The notes beneath the pieces were generated by a model. That model did not search any database. It was given only the letters and a program-made list of their open reading frames with translations, and was not told the DNA's origin. From Thamnaconus septentrionalis (lineage: Eukaryota; Chordata; Actinopteri; Tetraodontiformes; Monacanthidae), in assembly GCA_009823395.1 (NCBI GenBank), contig CM020507.1:9624001-9688000 (forward strand): a stretch of DNA of 64,000 nt, given 5' to 3'. Each line of letters begins with the position of its first letter. The first letter of the stretch is position 1. Position numbers and translations under genes: made by a program. Below, piece by piece: positions 14,018 through 26,800 of the stretch.

Positions 14018-14082
14018 ATGGGGGGCTCCATCAGCCAAAACAGGAAGCGCTCCGTCAGTTCTCCGGGGAAGAGGAGCAGCAT
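14018..14082 (+). CDS. tacc1: tacc1 alternative first coding exon, N-myristoylation type
   Basis: The start codon at 14018 has a good context (TTGCCATGG). The exon encodes MGGSISQNRKRSVSSPGK and three more codons, then ends at a consensus donor (GTAAGA). Its 65 nt leave phase 2, as does the other first exon at 19856, so both join correctly to the shared exon at 21751. Gly2 with Ser6 fits the N-myristoyltransferase consensus, followed by basic and Ser residues as in membrane-targeted proteins. I recall mammalian TACC1 having an isoform starting MGGS, which would agree, but this was not checked. The product would be a TACC1 lacking the [14 protein letters not shown] segment. Confidence 0.75.
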
Positions 14083-15221
14083 GTAAGAGGAGACGCTACA
14101 TTGTGCGCATGTTGTGTCATTGCAGGTTGTTGACGAGTCGGCAACAGCAGGTCGACGTCGACCCAATAGGGTTGCATGGCCTTGGCTCGGCGAAATGATT
14201 GGTCATTGGATGGGGTGAGAGAAGTAGAGGATAACGGCGAGCTTGATGCCACATTTAGAGCCGGGACTGTCCTTGCTCGGCTTTGGGCAGCGCTCAAAAT
14301 CAAAAGGAAACAGGGGGAGAGATGGAAGGTTGTGCAGCTGGAGGGTCTGGAGGAGAGGCGAATGTAATGAGCGTGAGCTGATCAGGTCATGCTGCGGTCA
14401 TTAAGGCAGTCCTGTTCCGAGATTCTCCTTCCTGTCCTGCTCCTGCATGTTTTTGCCTGCTGGACGGCAAAACGAAGAGAAGGAGCATGAAGGTGTTGTT
14501 GCTATGGCATTAGTCAGAGCTTAAGGGCACTTTTACAGCTGTGCTCTCTCCTCTTCTTTTAATTCTAATCCTTCATAACAAAGAGGGAGTCCTCTCACTT
14601 CATCCCCTCCGCTAATCCCACTGATGCCTTGCAAGTCCATTTTTAGCAGCTTGTGCTCGTCCACAAGCGGGAATATTTTTCTCTGGACAGATATACGTTT
14701 AGAGGGTTGGTACATGGGGTTAGGGAATGTGTTGGCAGTTTTTTCAGTCATACTGATGCAGAGTAAAGTAAGAATAAAATGTACCGTGTATAGAGCATAC
14801 AGACATTTCCTGTTTTACTCAGTAGCATCTGTGTTTTCACTGGGGCAGGTGGGGGTCATGGTCCTCCCAGTGGGAAAAAGTGGAAGCCATCCGAGTGGCG
14901 TGGGAAACGCAGCCTTCACCATCTGGTCTAATTTTAGTTTGGGCTTAATAATTGGTTGCATGTCTTAAGAGGACCAGTCTTTGATGTACTGGGGCCTTCC
15001 TGTTCCCCTCATCGTCCTGGGAGTCCCTCATTTGCAGAAGACGCTGACCTGCATTCAGTGCTCATTTCAAGCGGCTGTGAATTCCAGGCCAGTGGAAGCT
15101 GAAAGAAGTTTGCTATCTTTAGAGAGGCATTGTGAATACATGAAGGTCGCTGTACTCCTCCATTATGGATCAGCCATGGCAGACTTGGATGCCTGGGATG
15201 AAAGTGAAAATCGCTGCTCAG

Positions 15222-15223
<2 letters not shown>

Positions 15224-15293
<70 letters not shown>

Positions 15294-15314
15294 CGCGTGT
15301 GTGTGTGTGTGTGT
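15224..15314 (+). repeat. (TG)n microsatellite, tacc1 intron
   Basis: About 60 bases of perfect TG, then an interrupted GCGC-containing part. Confidence 0.9.
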
Positions 15315-16019
15315 CCCGCTGAATCCGACTAGACGAAAACCAAGTGAGACATTACGAAGCAGAAGAGCAAAGGGCCGTGACGGTTCCTCACTCTGTGCGG
15401 TCATGTGTGCACAATGCATGCAACTATTGTTCTGGGAGTTGTGTGCAGTTGTGGCCCTGTTGTGGCCCTGAACAATCACTCAGTTGGTGTCTCCATCCGA
15501 CCCCTCCTGGCTGAACCCCCGCCTCTCTGCATCCTTTGTTCCCTCATTCTCTCTCCTTCTATTTTATCACTCCCTTGTCACTTTAATAATCCCACAGTGG
15601 TGTGTGGAGCTTGGAGTGCTTCGGCTCTGTTCAGTCTAACTCTGTTCCCTCCTTGCAGCTTTTTCTGCTCTGATTGCGGCTAACTGGCATTCCTCTATGA
15701 AACATTTAGAGATATGAGGGGTCTAAACACTGCTGCTGTGCTCTGCAAAAGCATATCAAAGACTTTTCTGTGTGTTTTTCCCTCTGTGAGCTCAGTGTGT
15801 CCTGGTTAAACCCAGGCCTACATTCACCCAGGTTTTGCTAATGAGGAGCTTCAGACAAATGAAGTAGCTCCCTTTCCTTCTTTCCCAAAAAAATATAGTT
15901 CAAGTTTGCCCACTTGTTCTTCACAAACAGGTTTCACATCATAAATATGAGTTGTTTCATTTTTTGAACTTTCAGTTACTTTTTATACTCATTACATTAT
16001 GATCTTGGTTGTATTTATG

Positions 16020-16096
16020 ACAACCTCCTCCACCCCAGCCTGAGTGCAGGCGAAGCAGCACTAGAAAATGGATGGATGGATGGATGGTTTTGTTTT
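16020..16096 (+). repeat. Retroelement tail ending in (GGAT)n
   Basis: GCGAAGCAGCACTAGAAAAT followed by repeated GGAT fits the 3' tail of a retroelement family common in fish. Fragment only. Confidence 0.4.
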
Positions 16097-17084
16097 GTTT
16101 TGTTTTGTTTTTGCAACACTTGTAGATAAGTGCCGTGAGACGCCACTAGATGGAGCCACATCACAGAAGAGGGCAAGCAGTCAGAGCATCTTTGTTTTGT
16201 TTGGATGAAATGTTGTGTTATTACATCATTACAGACCATTTCGTTTCCATCACTAAACCTAGCTGACATGTATAATATTCACTGTGCTTGCCTAGATATT
16301 AGCGTGCTCCTTGTATTTGGTACTATTGGTACCAATATACATTTTCTAACCTCAAGACTTTATAGTAGCAGCCAAGTGAGCATCTGCACATTATCCACCA
16401 CTTCTGATTTTAATTATAAATAAGGATTGTGCTGCTTTCTGTCCATCTGAACTAATACTGGCTTAACCCGTTTCACTCTTTATCTTATGCAAGCATGGAG
16501 GGTTTGCATTCCAGGATGTGTCCTCTTTTTTACACAAAATACACAAAAGAAAGGTGATTAAGGCCCTCAGCAAATACACTTGTCACTTTACACACATTCC
16601 GCCATACAATGTTGAAGCCATGAACCGATGATGCCTTCTTTTCTCTTTTTTTCTTAATCCTGTAATTAGTTTCCACCAAAAACGAGGTGGGGTTGTTGTT
16701 TTCATAAATGATCTTCTTTTTTTATGTTTTTTATGTTTTTTTTGAAGTAAAGATGCAGCATGGAGTATTTGGGACATTTAAAAGATAAAGTTTCAGCAAC
16801 TTGAAATGTGACCAGATAATAGAGATGCTCAACAGGCAGCACTATGACATACATTCACAGTGGACATAATAAAACAGAAACTAATCTTGTGAAGAAGCAT
16901 AAACTCATCTACTGATACATTAGTACAGGTCTAACTCTTGTGTGTTAGACCTGCCATGTGGCTCCATCAAACAGGCCAGTTCAGCGATAGACAGACAGCA
17001 GCTTCTGGACTTTGTTGTCAGCATTACCAAATCCAAAACCGATCTTTGCATTACACAGTTTTGCTGCTGTAATTATGCAAATTT

Positions 17085-17112
17085 CCCCACTGTGGGATCA
17101 ATAAAGGTCTTG
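17085..17112 (+). repeat. Short retroelement tail (CCCCACTGTGGGATCAATAAAG type)
   Basis: The motif TTTCCCCACTGTGGGATCAA followed by TAAAGG is a familiar 3' tail in teleost genomes. Too short to classify. Confidence 0.35.
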
Positions 17113-17258
17113 CTCTTCTTCTTCTTCCATTCATCCTCTCACCCCACAAAAACATGGGGTAATAACATCAGTGACCTGAAGGTGGCGTGATAGCACATGT
17201 CAGGTCCATAGCCTTTTCACATAAGTGGAGTGAACTGAGAGCACATTCTTTTTGTTTA

Positions 17259-17282
17259 CACACACACACACACACACACACA
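17259..17282 (+). repeat. (CA)n microsatellite
   Basis: Roughly 11 CA units in a tacc1 intron. Confidence 0.85.
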
Positions 17283-18331
17283 CTGGCTCTCATTTGCTTT
17301 CGCTTCATCTCTATTATGACTCTGTCATGTCTATTATTGCTGATTTATTCTTAGCTCGTCGCCACACGTGCTGCTATCAGTCAAAGCGTAATCGACGGCC
17401 TCCGTCTCCGTGGGCTCGCTCGCTCGCAGCTCAGGGTTGCATGTCGCCGTGTACATATGTGGTTTTCTCTGCCGTCGTTTCGCTCTGCGCTATTTGTGGT
17501 TTCAAGGTGTTACATAAGCAATACTGATTCTTTTTTCCCCGCTCTTGCCGTTTGTCATCGTGTGTTTCCCGGCTCAGCCTGCTAGTGCCTGCGGGTTTGG
17601 GGGACAGGTGTTGAATTTTAGCTACACAGTTACAACTTCAAGGTGTAGGAGAGCAAACAGGCTCCTGTAACACAGGATGTTCATTCAGTTGTGTTTCTTT
17701 GGTGGGGGGGTTGTTTGCACTGGGCAGGCTTGTGTGTCCTCGCCCACACCGACAGGTTTGTCCTCTCAGTCGGCTGACGATTGAAGCAGGAAACAACGGA
17801 CGGAATGTCAAGAATGTGCAGAAGGAGGCATTTTAGATTGAAGCCTCTCTATTAAAAAACAACTTTCTTTCCTTTTACTCACATTTTAACTCTCTGCTCC
17901 AGATTCTCCACCGCTTCAGCTTTGCTCCAATTTTCATTTTTCAGTCCAGTTAATCACAGATTGAACAGAGCCCCTTTTCTCTGTGCTCAGCAGCGTGTGA
18001 CATCATATCTGCTGTGCCTTGGTGCGTGCTTTCATCAGCCTGCTCCGGCGGTCTGAACGTGATGAAGCAATATTGGAGCTGCTGTTCATCGCTGGCGACA
18101 CGTGAGCCTCAAATGATGAAAACAAACCCAGCTCATCGTCTCCATCGCCCCTCCCGCTTCAGTAGCTCTGCTCCATGTCATTTGAAAAGAGCACATGTCA
18201 TCTGCCCTGGATGCTGCGTGTGTGTCTGTATATGTGTGTGTGAAAACCAGAGAGAGAGAGAGAGAAATGTGAAAGCATGGACTTAATGTTACATAAGCCT
18301 TCCACCGGCCGCCTCAGAGGCACGTGTGTGT

Positions 18332-18608
18332 CAGTGTTGTTGCGTATTCTATTACTAAGTAATCCACCAATGTAATTGAACTACTTTTTGAGCAACGGAG
18401 TAATGTAATGGGATTACTGTGGCAAAACTGGTCATTATATCATCATTTCTTTATCAAGTCACGATTCTGTTACATTTCCGAAAATATTTTGCTAGCTAAA
18501 AATGTCTTATTTTCTACAAAATGTCTGAAATTTTAATTAGATTACTTTTAAGGGGTAATCAGTAATCAGTAGTTGGATTACTTTTATGGAGTAATCCAAA
18601 CAACACTG
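18332..18608. mobile_element. 277-bp MITE, hAT-like ends
   Basis: It starts CAGTGTTGTT and ends AACAACACTG, a perfect 10-bp terminal inverted repeat. Flanks are GTGTGTGT and ATGTGTGT, compatible with an 8-bp target duplication (7 of 8), though the flanking GT repeat makes this weak. There is no coding capacity. It lies in the tacc1 intron between the two first exons. Confidence 0.65.

Positions 18609-18609
<1 letters not shown>

Positions 18610-18688
<79 letters not shown>
18610..18688 (+). repeat. (TG)n microsatellite abutting a MITE
   Basis: About 39 TG units begin one base after the terminal repeat of the element at 18332-18608. Confidence 0.9.
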
Positions 18689-18689
<1 letters not shown>

Positions 18690-19564
18690 CTCTTTCATCC
18701 AAATGACATTCAAATAGTTTCTCCCTCACTGGCTCTGGCTTTTCTGTATTGATTGCTCTGTTGGATGGCCTAGTTTTTTTGGCTGTTGTTTTTCCTCTCT
18801 CACGTAAACAGTGGATCCTCTGTTGGTTTACGATCATCTAAGAATTAATAGCCAAAATTTCCAGCTCAGACATTAGACATCAGGCAACCTCTTCTTGTGT
18901 GTATTTTAGTACCTAGACACTTCAAGGGCTCAGCTTCCTGATGTCGGGCTTCCTCTTTTCGAGCCCCAGGAAGCTCTTATTCTGGAGGCCGGGGGGAGGC
19001 TTTGCAACAATTACAGTGATCCAGGGATTTTGTTGGCAGACGGCGGGTAAACAACCGCTAACGACACGCATTTACCGTCAGACACGCTGGCTTGTGCTCG
19101 CTTTTTAACGAGTCCCACGTCAGCAAATTTACCACTTCACACGGGGAAAAGTAAAAAAAAGTTTTAAAGGCACAGCAACCCTCCTGTTTGCTGAAAGTGG
19201 TGTTACAGATCGGTAAGAGCCGTTGCAGGCTATTTTTGAACCTCCTGCTGTGCTCCATTGCTCTCTTTTGCTCTCCACAGACTTCTGGTAGGCCCGGCAG
19301 AGTAGCCAGACCTCCTCGCCTCTTAAATCAGGAAGCGGCGCCCCTGTGCTTCCTCGCTTTCCTCGCCGAACGTCACACCTCGAATGAAACAGGGAGGGGG
19401 GCTCTGAGCCGGCTAACCAGCTGATCAACCATCCAGACGGGGAAGGGATGGGAAGAGAAAGGGAGGAGGGCAGGGGGGCGGAGAGAGGAGGAGGAGAGAG
19501 GAGAGGAGTGACTGCTGATGCTCCGGCGATCTGCGCCGTGTGAATCAGTGCTGCCGCGAAGAGC

Positions 19565-19565
<1 letters not shown>

Positions 19566-19607
<42 letters not shown>
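19566..19607 (+). repeat. tacc1: (CAG)14 in tacc1 5' UTR
   Basis: Fourteen uninterrupted CAG units lie 249 bases upstream of the start codon at 19856, within a GA-rich leader. It is non-coding in the tacc1 model. Confidence 0.85.
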
Positions 19608-19608
<1 letters not shown>

Positions 19609-19855
19609 GAGACGTGCAGAAAGGCAGCGCGGGAGTGCTGAGTGACGAGGCGAGAGAGGAGAAAGGAGAGGAGAGGAGGAAGTGAGCGCGAGGCGAAAGA
19701 AAGCAGAGAGGAAGTGAGGAGACACATCGACAGCTCCTCTCCAGGACCGTCGGTGCCGCTCGGACCGTCGACCGCCACCGGAGCCCTAAACTAATCCGGT
19801 GTAGGGGGCAGGAAGTTTCTCTTTCACATTGAAAGCTCCCTTGGTGGTGGAAGGG

Positions 19856-20824
19856 ATGTCCTGGTTGTCTCCGGTGCAGTGGGCCAAGTGGACGTGGTCG
19901 GCAGTGACCGGGGTGTCAGGGGACGACGGGCAGCCTGAAGCCCAGGACCATGATGAAGGCAACAAGTAAGAGAGAGGGGGGGGCCCGGCCACGCTGGGTA
20001 ATGTTGGGGTTGGGGTGGGGGAGACAAGAGTCTATTCTGTTGGGAGAGGCAGGCAGGCGGCGAGCTAACAGGTGGTTCCTGACGGGAAATCAAACATATT
20101 CAACCACAAATCTCGCAGTCGCTTCAAGTTTGAGCAGCTCTGGATTGATTGTGTGCATTGTGTGGGCGTTTGTGTGGTGACTGCAGATTCCTCTGAGTCA
20201 CGCTGACAGGTGGTGGATGGTGGTGGACACACACACACGCACACACAAGCTGACTATTGCTGCTGTATAATCTCAGATTCTTTCCGATGCTATTATTGGC
20301 TGAGAGCAGACGCTTAGTTAAAGTACAGACACTCAAATTGATGTTTTGTTTGTCGCGACTCTGTGCGCAACATCTTGTGTCCAGCTAGGAGTTGGGGGCC
20401 GTCATTGGGGTGTGCGTGTGTGTGTGTGTGTGTGTAGTAGGGGGGGTGGGATATGTATATGAGGATTAGCTGTGAACGCTAGAGTGCGTTTGTATAGAGC
20501 TCCAGTCCAGTGTGGGAATGAATGTGTGTCTGGGGGAGCAGCCAGTGCGCTGCTTTGGTTGCTGGGCTGCTGCCACTGTTGATGCTCTGTATCTTATTAG
20601 TGCGCGGATGTTTACGTGTGTTTTCAGGAGAAGACGGATAAACCACGAACCACGAAGCACTCTCCCTCTCTCTCTCACCCTCTCTCTCTCTCTCACCCCC
20701 TCTCTCTCCCTCTCCCCTCCCCTCCGACTCCACCGCCTGGAAGTAAATTTAGGTCCTGAGTGGCGAGTCAGCTGACACAGCCGACTCAAAGACTGTGTGC
20801 GTCTTTGTTTTTTGTGTGCTCACT

Positions 20825-20858
<34 letters not shown>

Positions 20859-23800
20859 AGTCCTGTTTCACAGCCAAAGGATGCAGGTGGCCTTGCAGGA
20901 CTCCACTTCCTCTTCTCTCCCCTTCCTCTTCCTTTAAAATAAAAGCAGCCTGTTTATTTTTGAGCCGCCAACAGCTGAGGGATCTTTTGTTTTTCGTGGC
21001 CCTCTGGGAAACTGAAAAGATGAATGTTCGAAAGCAGATGCTTGTTTTTTTTAACCCTCGCCGTGTTGTACGGCCACCGAGTGTTGCCCTCGGTAGCCGT
21101 TTGCCGTTCTCGCTCGGAGTAGTGAACATTTCCAGTGTCTTCTTTGTTCTGAAAGACGGTTGGACGCTGTTTGGGAGGCCTTGTTACGCCTCTGGAGGCA
21201 GTGATGTGAAGTGTTTCCATCTCATGTATGATGATAAAATAGAATAGAAGAGAACTTTATTGTCATTGCACCAGAGTACAACGAAATCTGCAGTGCCATG
21301 TCTGATTAAAAATAAAATGGAGAAGTGATACACAAACACCCATTCTGAGTCAGTAATCTAAATGTTAGATACATGAATAAGGCATCTCAACATCAGTGTA
21401 ATAAGAGTTATTGCACAGTAATTACACATTTGCCCTGATGCTGGTCACTCCAGAACAAACTGAAATTTCATTTCAGTTTGTTCAGTTCAGTAATGGCTCG
21501 GCATAACAACCATCCTCCACTCTGGATGACTGAGCTTTAAATGCTCTTCAGTGCCTTTTAGAGGGTAACAGATAAAATAAGTGATGGTAGAGAGTGATGA
21601 TAGGGTTACGTCTACCAGGATGCTGTAAGCTCTGTGAAGACAGCAGATCCTGAAGAGCGTTTACTTGCTACGGAACGTTAACTTTTTTTTTTTCAATGGC
21701 CATTGTTCATTGAAACTGGGAACTTGCTTCCTCTGCCTTTCTCTTCACAGCTCAGACTCAGAGGGGACCTTCGGGACCCCAGAGGCCGAGTCTCCGGGGG
21801 TTGAGAAGATGCTGGCCAAACTAGACAACTCCAGCCACACAGGTGAGAAGGTGCAGGTATCTGGCTCACCTCCGACTACAGCTTCTTCCTGGAAGCCATT
21901 CTCAAAAGCTATTTATGTTATTTTTTAAACCCTAAAACTAAACGAATGACTAAACCCCTGCAGACCTCAACATTCTTCTGCTCGAAGGGGTTTTTAATGA
22001 TGATGTTTTGCAGACAGTCAACAGTGCGCCATAGTGTTCTGGGTCACACGGGGACGAACTGTCATGTTTTTCATGCTTCTGAGTTTATGTCTAGACCACA
22101 ATGTCATTCTCTGTCTGCTTTCTTTCATCAATTCAGCTTACCACAGTGTATCTCCATGCGTATAAAATATTATTAGTGATGGATGTTGAATTGAAAATTG
22201 ACCATCATTGTAACATCATCATGTGCAGTGCACAAATAAAAGAGAACTAATCGCTTATATTCACTGTACCATCCGTTCAACTTAGTGTGACAATAGATGT
22301 GGCAAATGAGATGGAGCTTTACTGCCCTCGACAACAGTGAGATGTTATTGGCCGAAATTACAAATGACTTAAGAAACACGAAGGCCAGTGGACAGAGCAA
22401 AGAAAATCCAGCAGCAAATTAAAAGCAAAGGCATTTGCAGCTTATTTTGTGTTTTTATTTAGTGTTGTGCTAAGTATCGTAAGTCATTACTCGCTTGGTG
22501 CAGACTATTTTTATTTTTTGTGATGCCTGTTGTAGCTTCACTAAATAATCAATCTTGAATTGTTTCAAAAAAATCGTCTCTCTTTTGCGAAGAAATTATT
22601 TTTCTGCACACACTGCCTAAGATTTGGCACGAAGCAGCGAAAACAGTCGTGTACATCACCAGATTCTTCAGGCAATGAGTCTCCTTGTTGCAGAGACGGG
22701 CGATTTGCTCGACAGAATCTATTCTTGTTTCATAAAGAACAGTTTGTTTTTCATCCTGCTTCACTCTAATTGCACAGTTGAAGGGAATCACAGTTCACCA
22801 GAACAGCCTCAGGCCACAGTGTAACCGCATGTCCTTTTGAAACACAACGCGGCCGCACCGTCGGATAGCTTTCCGTTGTAGCTTCTAATGTGATGTCTTC
22901 TGCTGGTTCTCCCTCATCCCGTCTCCATTTCCTCTTTTTCTTCTGGCTTTGTGCCTGACGCTAAGCTTGATGTTTGGCCTTGCTTAGCCAAGTGGTTGTG
23001 GTACTTTAAATCACTGGGTGTGGTTCCATTACGCCTGCTCCTGATCTCCGAAGGGTGTTTCTGGAAGTACCCTTTCGAGCAGAGTGCTATATAAACTTGT
23101 ATAATTGTGTGACGTCATAAGCGACACGTTAGCCTCTGTTTGTGGCAGATGTCTAGAGAGAATGTTCCTCGCATAACATGAAACCTCAATGTCTTGGTTC
23201 ATGTTTTGATGGTTGTTCTGTTTTGCCTTTGAGGAACGTGTGCTGCAGTAGAGTTCTTTGGTCAAGTCAGTCTATGATGTTGCAAGTTCAGCAATGTGTG
23301 CAGGTGTACCTCACTGACTTGGCTGTTAGCTAGTTGTTAATGCTATGTGCGAATGCGCAGGCAGAAGGACTGGTCATGTGTTGGTACTGAGAACACTTTG
23401 TCTTGTTCTGGATGAACCCCAGGGTTGCACAAGGGGTCTTATTGTGTTTTAGGTTCACACACCTCATTAATGCATTATCTTGGCTGTCTGAGCTTTGCCT
23501 GTTGTCATCAATTGGGTAGAAACAATAAATCAACAGTTACTGGAGGAGATCACCACCTTGAAATTGAGCTATATTCTGATTTTGACACAATATTTCTACC
23601 CATCAGCTGCTCCTCTTACATTGCTAAATGTGTTAATAAGAAAGTGATGATTTGACTTTTGTGGTCTTGATTTGTTTCTCTTGCACCCTAAAAAATACAT
23701 CATATAAAACTGGCTTAATCTTAAGATTCGCTTTGAATAATTGCCAAAAACTGGCTTTAGTAATCAGCAGGTCGTCCATTTCTACAAAAGAAGATGCTTC

Positions 23801-26800
23801 AGGCGATGTTTTCTCTCCATCAGTATTCCTAGTTTAATTCAAGATTGTCAGGAGCATTTTAAGGTCAGACATCGAAATTGTATAGCAGCTTGTCGTCTCC
23901 AGGGAGCCTCAGACGTGATCTCATCTGCGTTTGTTCTTTGCCAGGAGAGAAAAGCTTTGCTTTTCAGCTCTGCAGTTTTTCTAGTTTCCGCTCTGTTTGT
24001 ATTAGGCCTGTTTACTGGCCCAACTATTGTTTAACATTCTGATCCCTGGACTTTACGTAAAACTAGACACGTAACTTGCGTAATTTGATTCCCCTCTCAC
24101 AGTTTCCCCGGATGTTGCCAACCGCTTTTTGGACAAGAACTTGAACCGGGAAGTGGGCATGAGCCAAGAGCCTGATCCCCTGAATAACCTCACTGGATCC
24201 TCAGCTGGAGACAGGAGCATTGCCGTGGACCAGAACCTCAATGTGACGCTGAGCAGCAGAGACGCTGCGGCCTCACAGCCTCAAGCCATGCGGCCCCCGT
24301 CGCTGTCCGTCCGCTCCCCCCTCAACAAGCCCGACCCCTCAGAGGTGGACGACCAGGCTCCGCTGGTGTCCGACTCCAGCCCGGATTCAAACCTCTATCC
24401 GGGTCATGACGTTTGCGTGGACCCTGACTTGCTCAACGGCAACACGACCTCTGACACTGCAAAACAAACCTGTGAGACCAGCAGCTCAGGCTTTAAGTAA
24501 GTAAAATGGAAAACGATAAATTGCTCTTGTAGATGCTGATGGAAGTGATCTGATATTAGACAGATTTTCCCACCTGACAAATCCTCCACAGCTTTAGAAA
24601 TTATAACTGAATATCGTCTTTGCGTATCAAGAAGTCCCTCTTTTCACAGATTTGCCATGGTCTGTGTTTCCCTCATGAAAATCCAGTCAATTCTCAGTCA
24701 TTTTACTTTATAATTTTTCAACTTTTAATAATATTTTATCTACTCCCCAATGTATTTCCTTTGAATCACCTGTTGTCTTTTCTCCGAGTAGTAATTCTCC
24801 TGAGGAATTAAGGGTTAATAATTAAGGGTTCTCAATCTTGAAGTCTGTAGAACTTTTTTTTATCAACTCTTAAGCCACATAAGATTTTCTTTAGAATATA
24901 GAATTTCCTCAGTCAAGTGATGATGTCTTGTCGCAGTGCAAGTCCCAGCTAAAACTGGACCATGATTCACATGTGCATGGCTCTTAATTAGATTTTTAAA
25001 TACGAGCAGCACGTCAATAATTAAAATGCTCTCTATATTTGAAAATGACCCACAAAACATAACTTGTTATGTGTCATAGGTGTGCAAGTTCAGTCTTGAC
25101 CTTTTAAAGATACGCAGGTTTTATGGATACAAGGTCATTCTACTGAGAGAGGAGGGTTTCTTTGTTAACATATTTGAGTTTCCTTTAAACAGCCTCTATC
25201 GTTTAATGAGGCACATTTTTTTAGTTTAGTGATTTTTTTTTTGTGTTTAACTTAAATTATCCAATAGTCATGCTGTCTGCACTGTCACCTCATTAGTATC
25301 ATTAATCTTACATTAAATGCCTAAGGATAAGCACAGGAAATACTCATTCCAAGATCATTACATTTACTTAGGTTTTCTCCTTAAAAACAACACAAGCATC
25401 AGGTTACATCAGTAGTTCTGAGAGATGAAATATCAACCGTATCCTTGTTCCATCCTGTCTCTTGTCCAACCTCCTGTCTTTCAAACTTGTCACTCTGTCT
25501 CGTTTCTTTGTCGTTCTCCATGTGGCATCAGGACTGCTGAGCAAGTCCATTTCCTCTGTGTTCTGTTGTAAGTAATAGTGTACAGCAGTAATCAACTCAT
25601 CCTAAGCTTCAGATTGGCTGCTGTATCATCCACCTGATCTTACTGTATCTTGCCCCATAAGTGATGGTGTAGAACCAGTAGATATTTAGAGAGTATTGGA
25701 CAGAGCGTTCTCTTGGAAACACCTAATCCCTCCCGATGCTTTGCGCAACCATTGTTGCTGAGTTTTTTTTTTCAGTTTGGCAACAATCTCTCATTAATCT
25801 GCCCTCTTGAGCAGAGTTCAGCACATTCAGTCGGGAATGCACACTCGGCACACACACACACACACACACGCGCAAAAAGCCGAGCGATGAGGTCCGAATG
25901 TAAGGCTCCCTGTTTGTCCGGCTCTTAATAATCGCAACATGTACACGCAGGCAGAGATCTCGGTCCCTGTGGTGTTAACACTGGTCTTGGTGTTGACCTT
26001 CGTTCTCAGGAACTCCTGCAAAGTGAAGCCCAACCAGCAGATGCAAAAGGACTTCTGCGAAAAGGTAAGCGAGTCACCGCGTGGAGCAGGCCACACTGAC
26101 CGACTGGTACCTGGGCGTCTCCGTAACGCCAGCATGCTGCTGTTACAGGCCGGCGAGGAGCAACATGGGGGCCACGCCACGGACGAGGAGAAGCTGGCGA
26201 GTAGCGTCGGCCTCGCGCCCAACAAGGATGGCAGCTGTGAGTACGAAACCGACCCGTGAAGACTGATCCTAATGTTTTTGTGTTGACGTCATGATGTGCA
26301 CGTAAGCGAGCCAGCCAGTCAAGATGAAAATGAATGGTTCTGCCACCACCCTCTTTAGTGACTCATCAAATGACTTGATTTTATCATTTTTAAGAAGTGT
26401 TTGCTCACGGGAATCACTAGTGAGTGGAAAATGTACCTTTTCCCATGTAATTTTCCCCCTGCATAGAATTCTGTAACTGCTGAGGTCTCGAGCAGATTGC
26501 TCAGTGGTTTCCAACAGTGTTGCAACAGTGCAGTTTATTCATTAGAAGATAAGTCCTACAGCTGCCCTCGATTTCATTCACACTAACATTCCTACCAGTT
26601 TCCACTCAGTGAGTGTTTATAAATCCAGTACAGCACCAATTGCCCTAAACATTGATCTAAAAAAGAAACACCAACATTATTTTATTACAGTGAATTTTAG
26701 ATTTGATGGAGCTCCATCTGAAGGTACCCAAATATATTGTAGATAATTGCTCTCAGGAATTGAGTGAAAACTGCAAGTTATCACAAAAGTCATGGTTAGT

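Noticed and set aside
19129..19725. 198-codon - strand open frame with an alanine run
   Set aside because: The Ala run is the (CAG)14 repeat read on the other strand; the rest is low-complexity leader of tacc1 with no domain or homologue.
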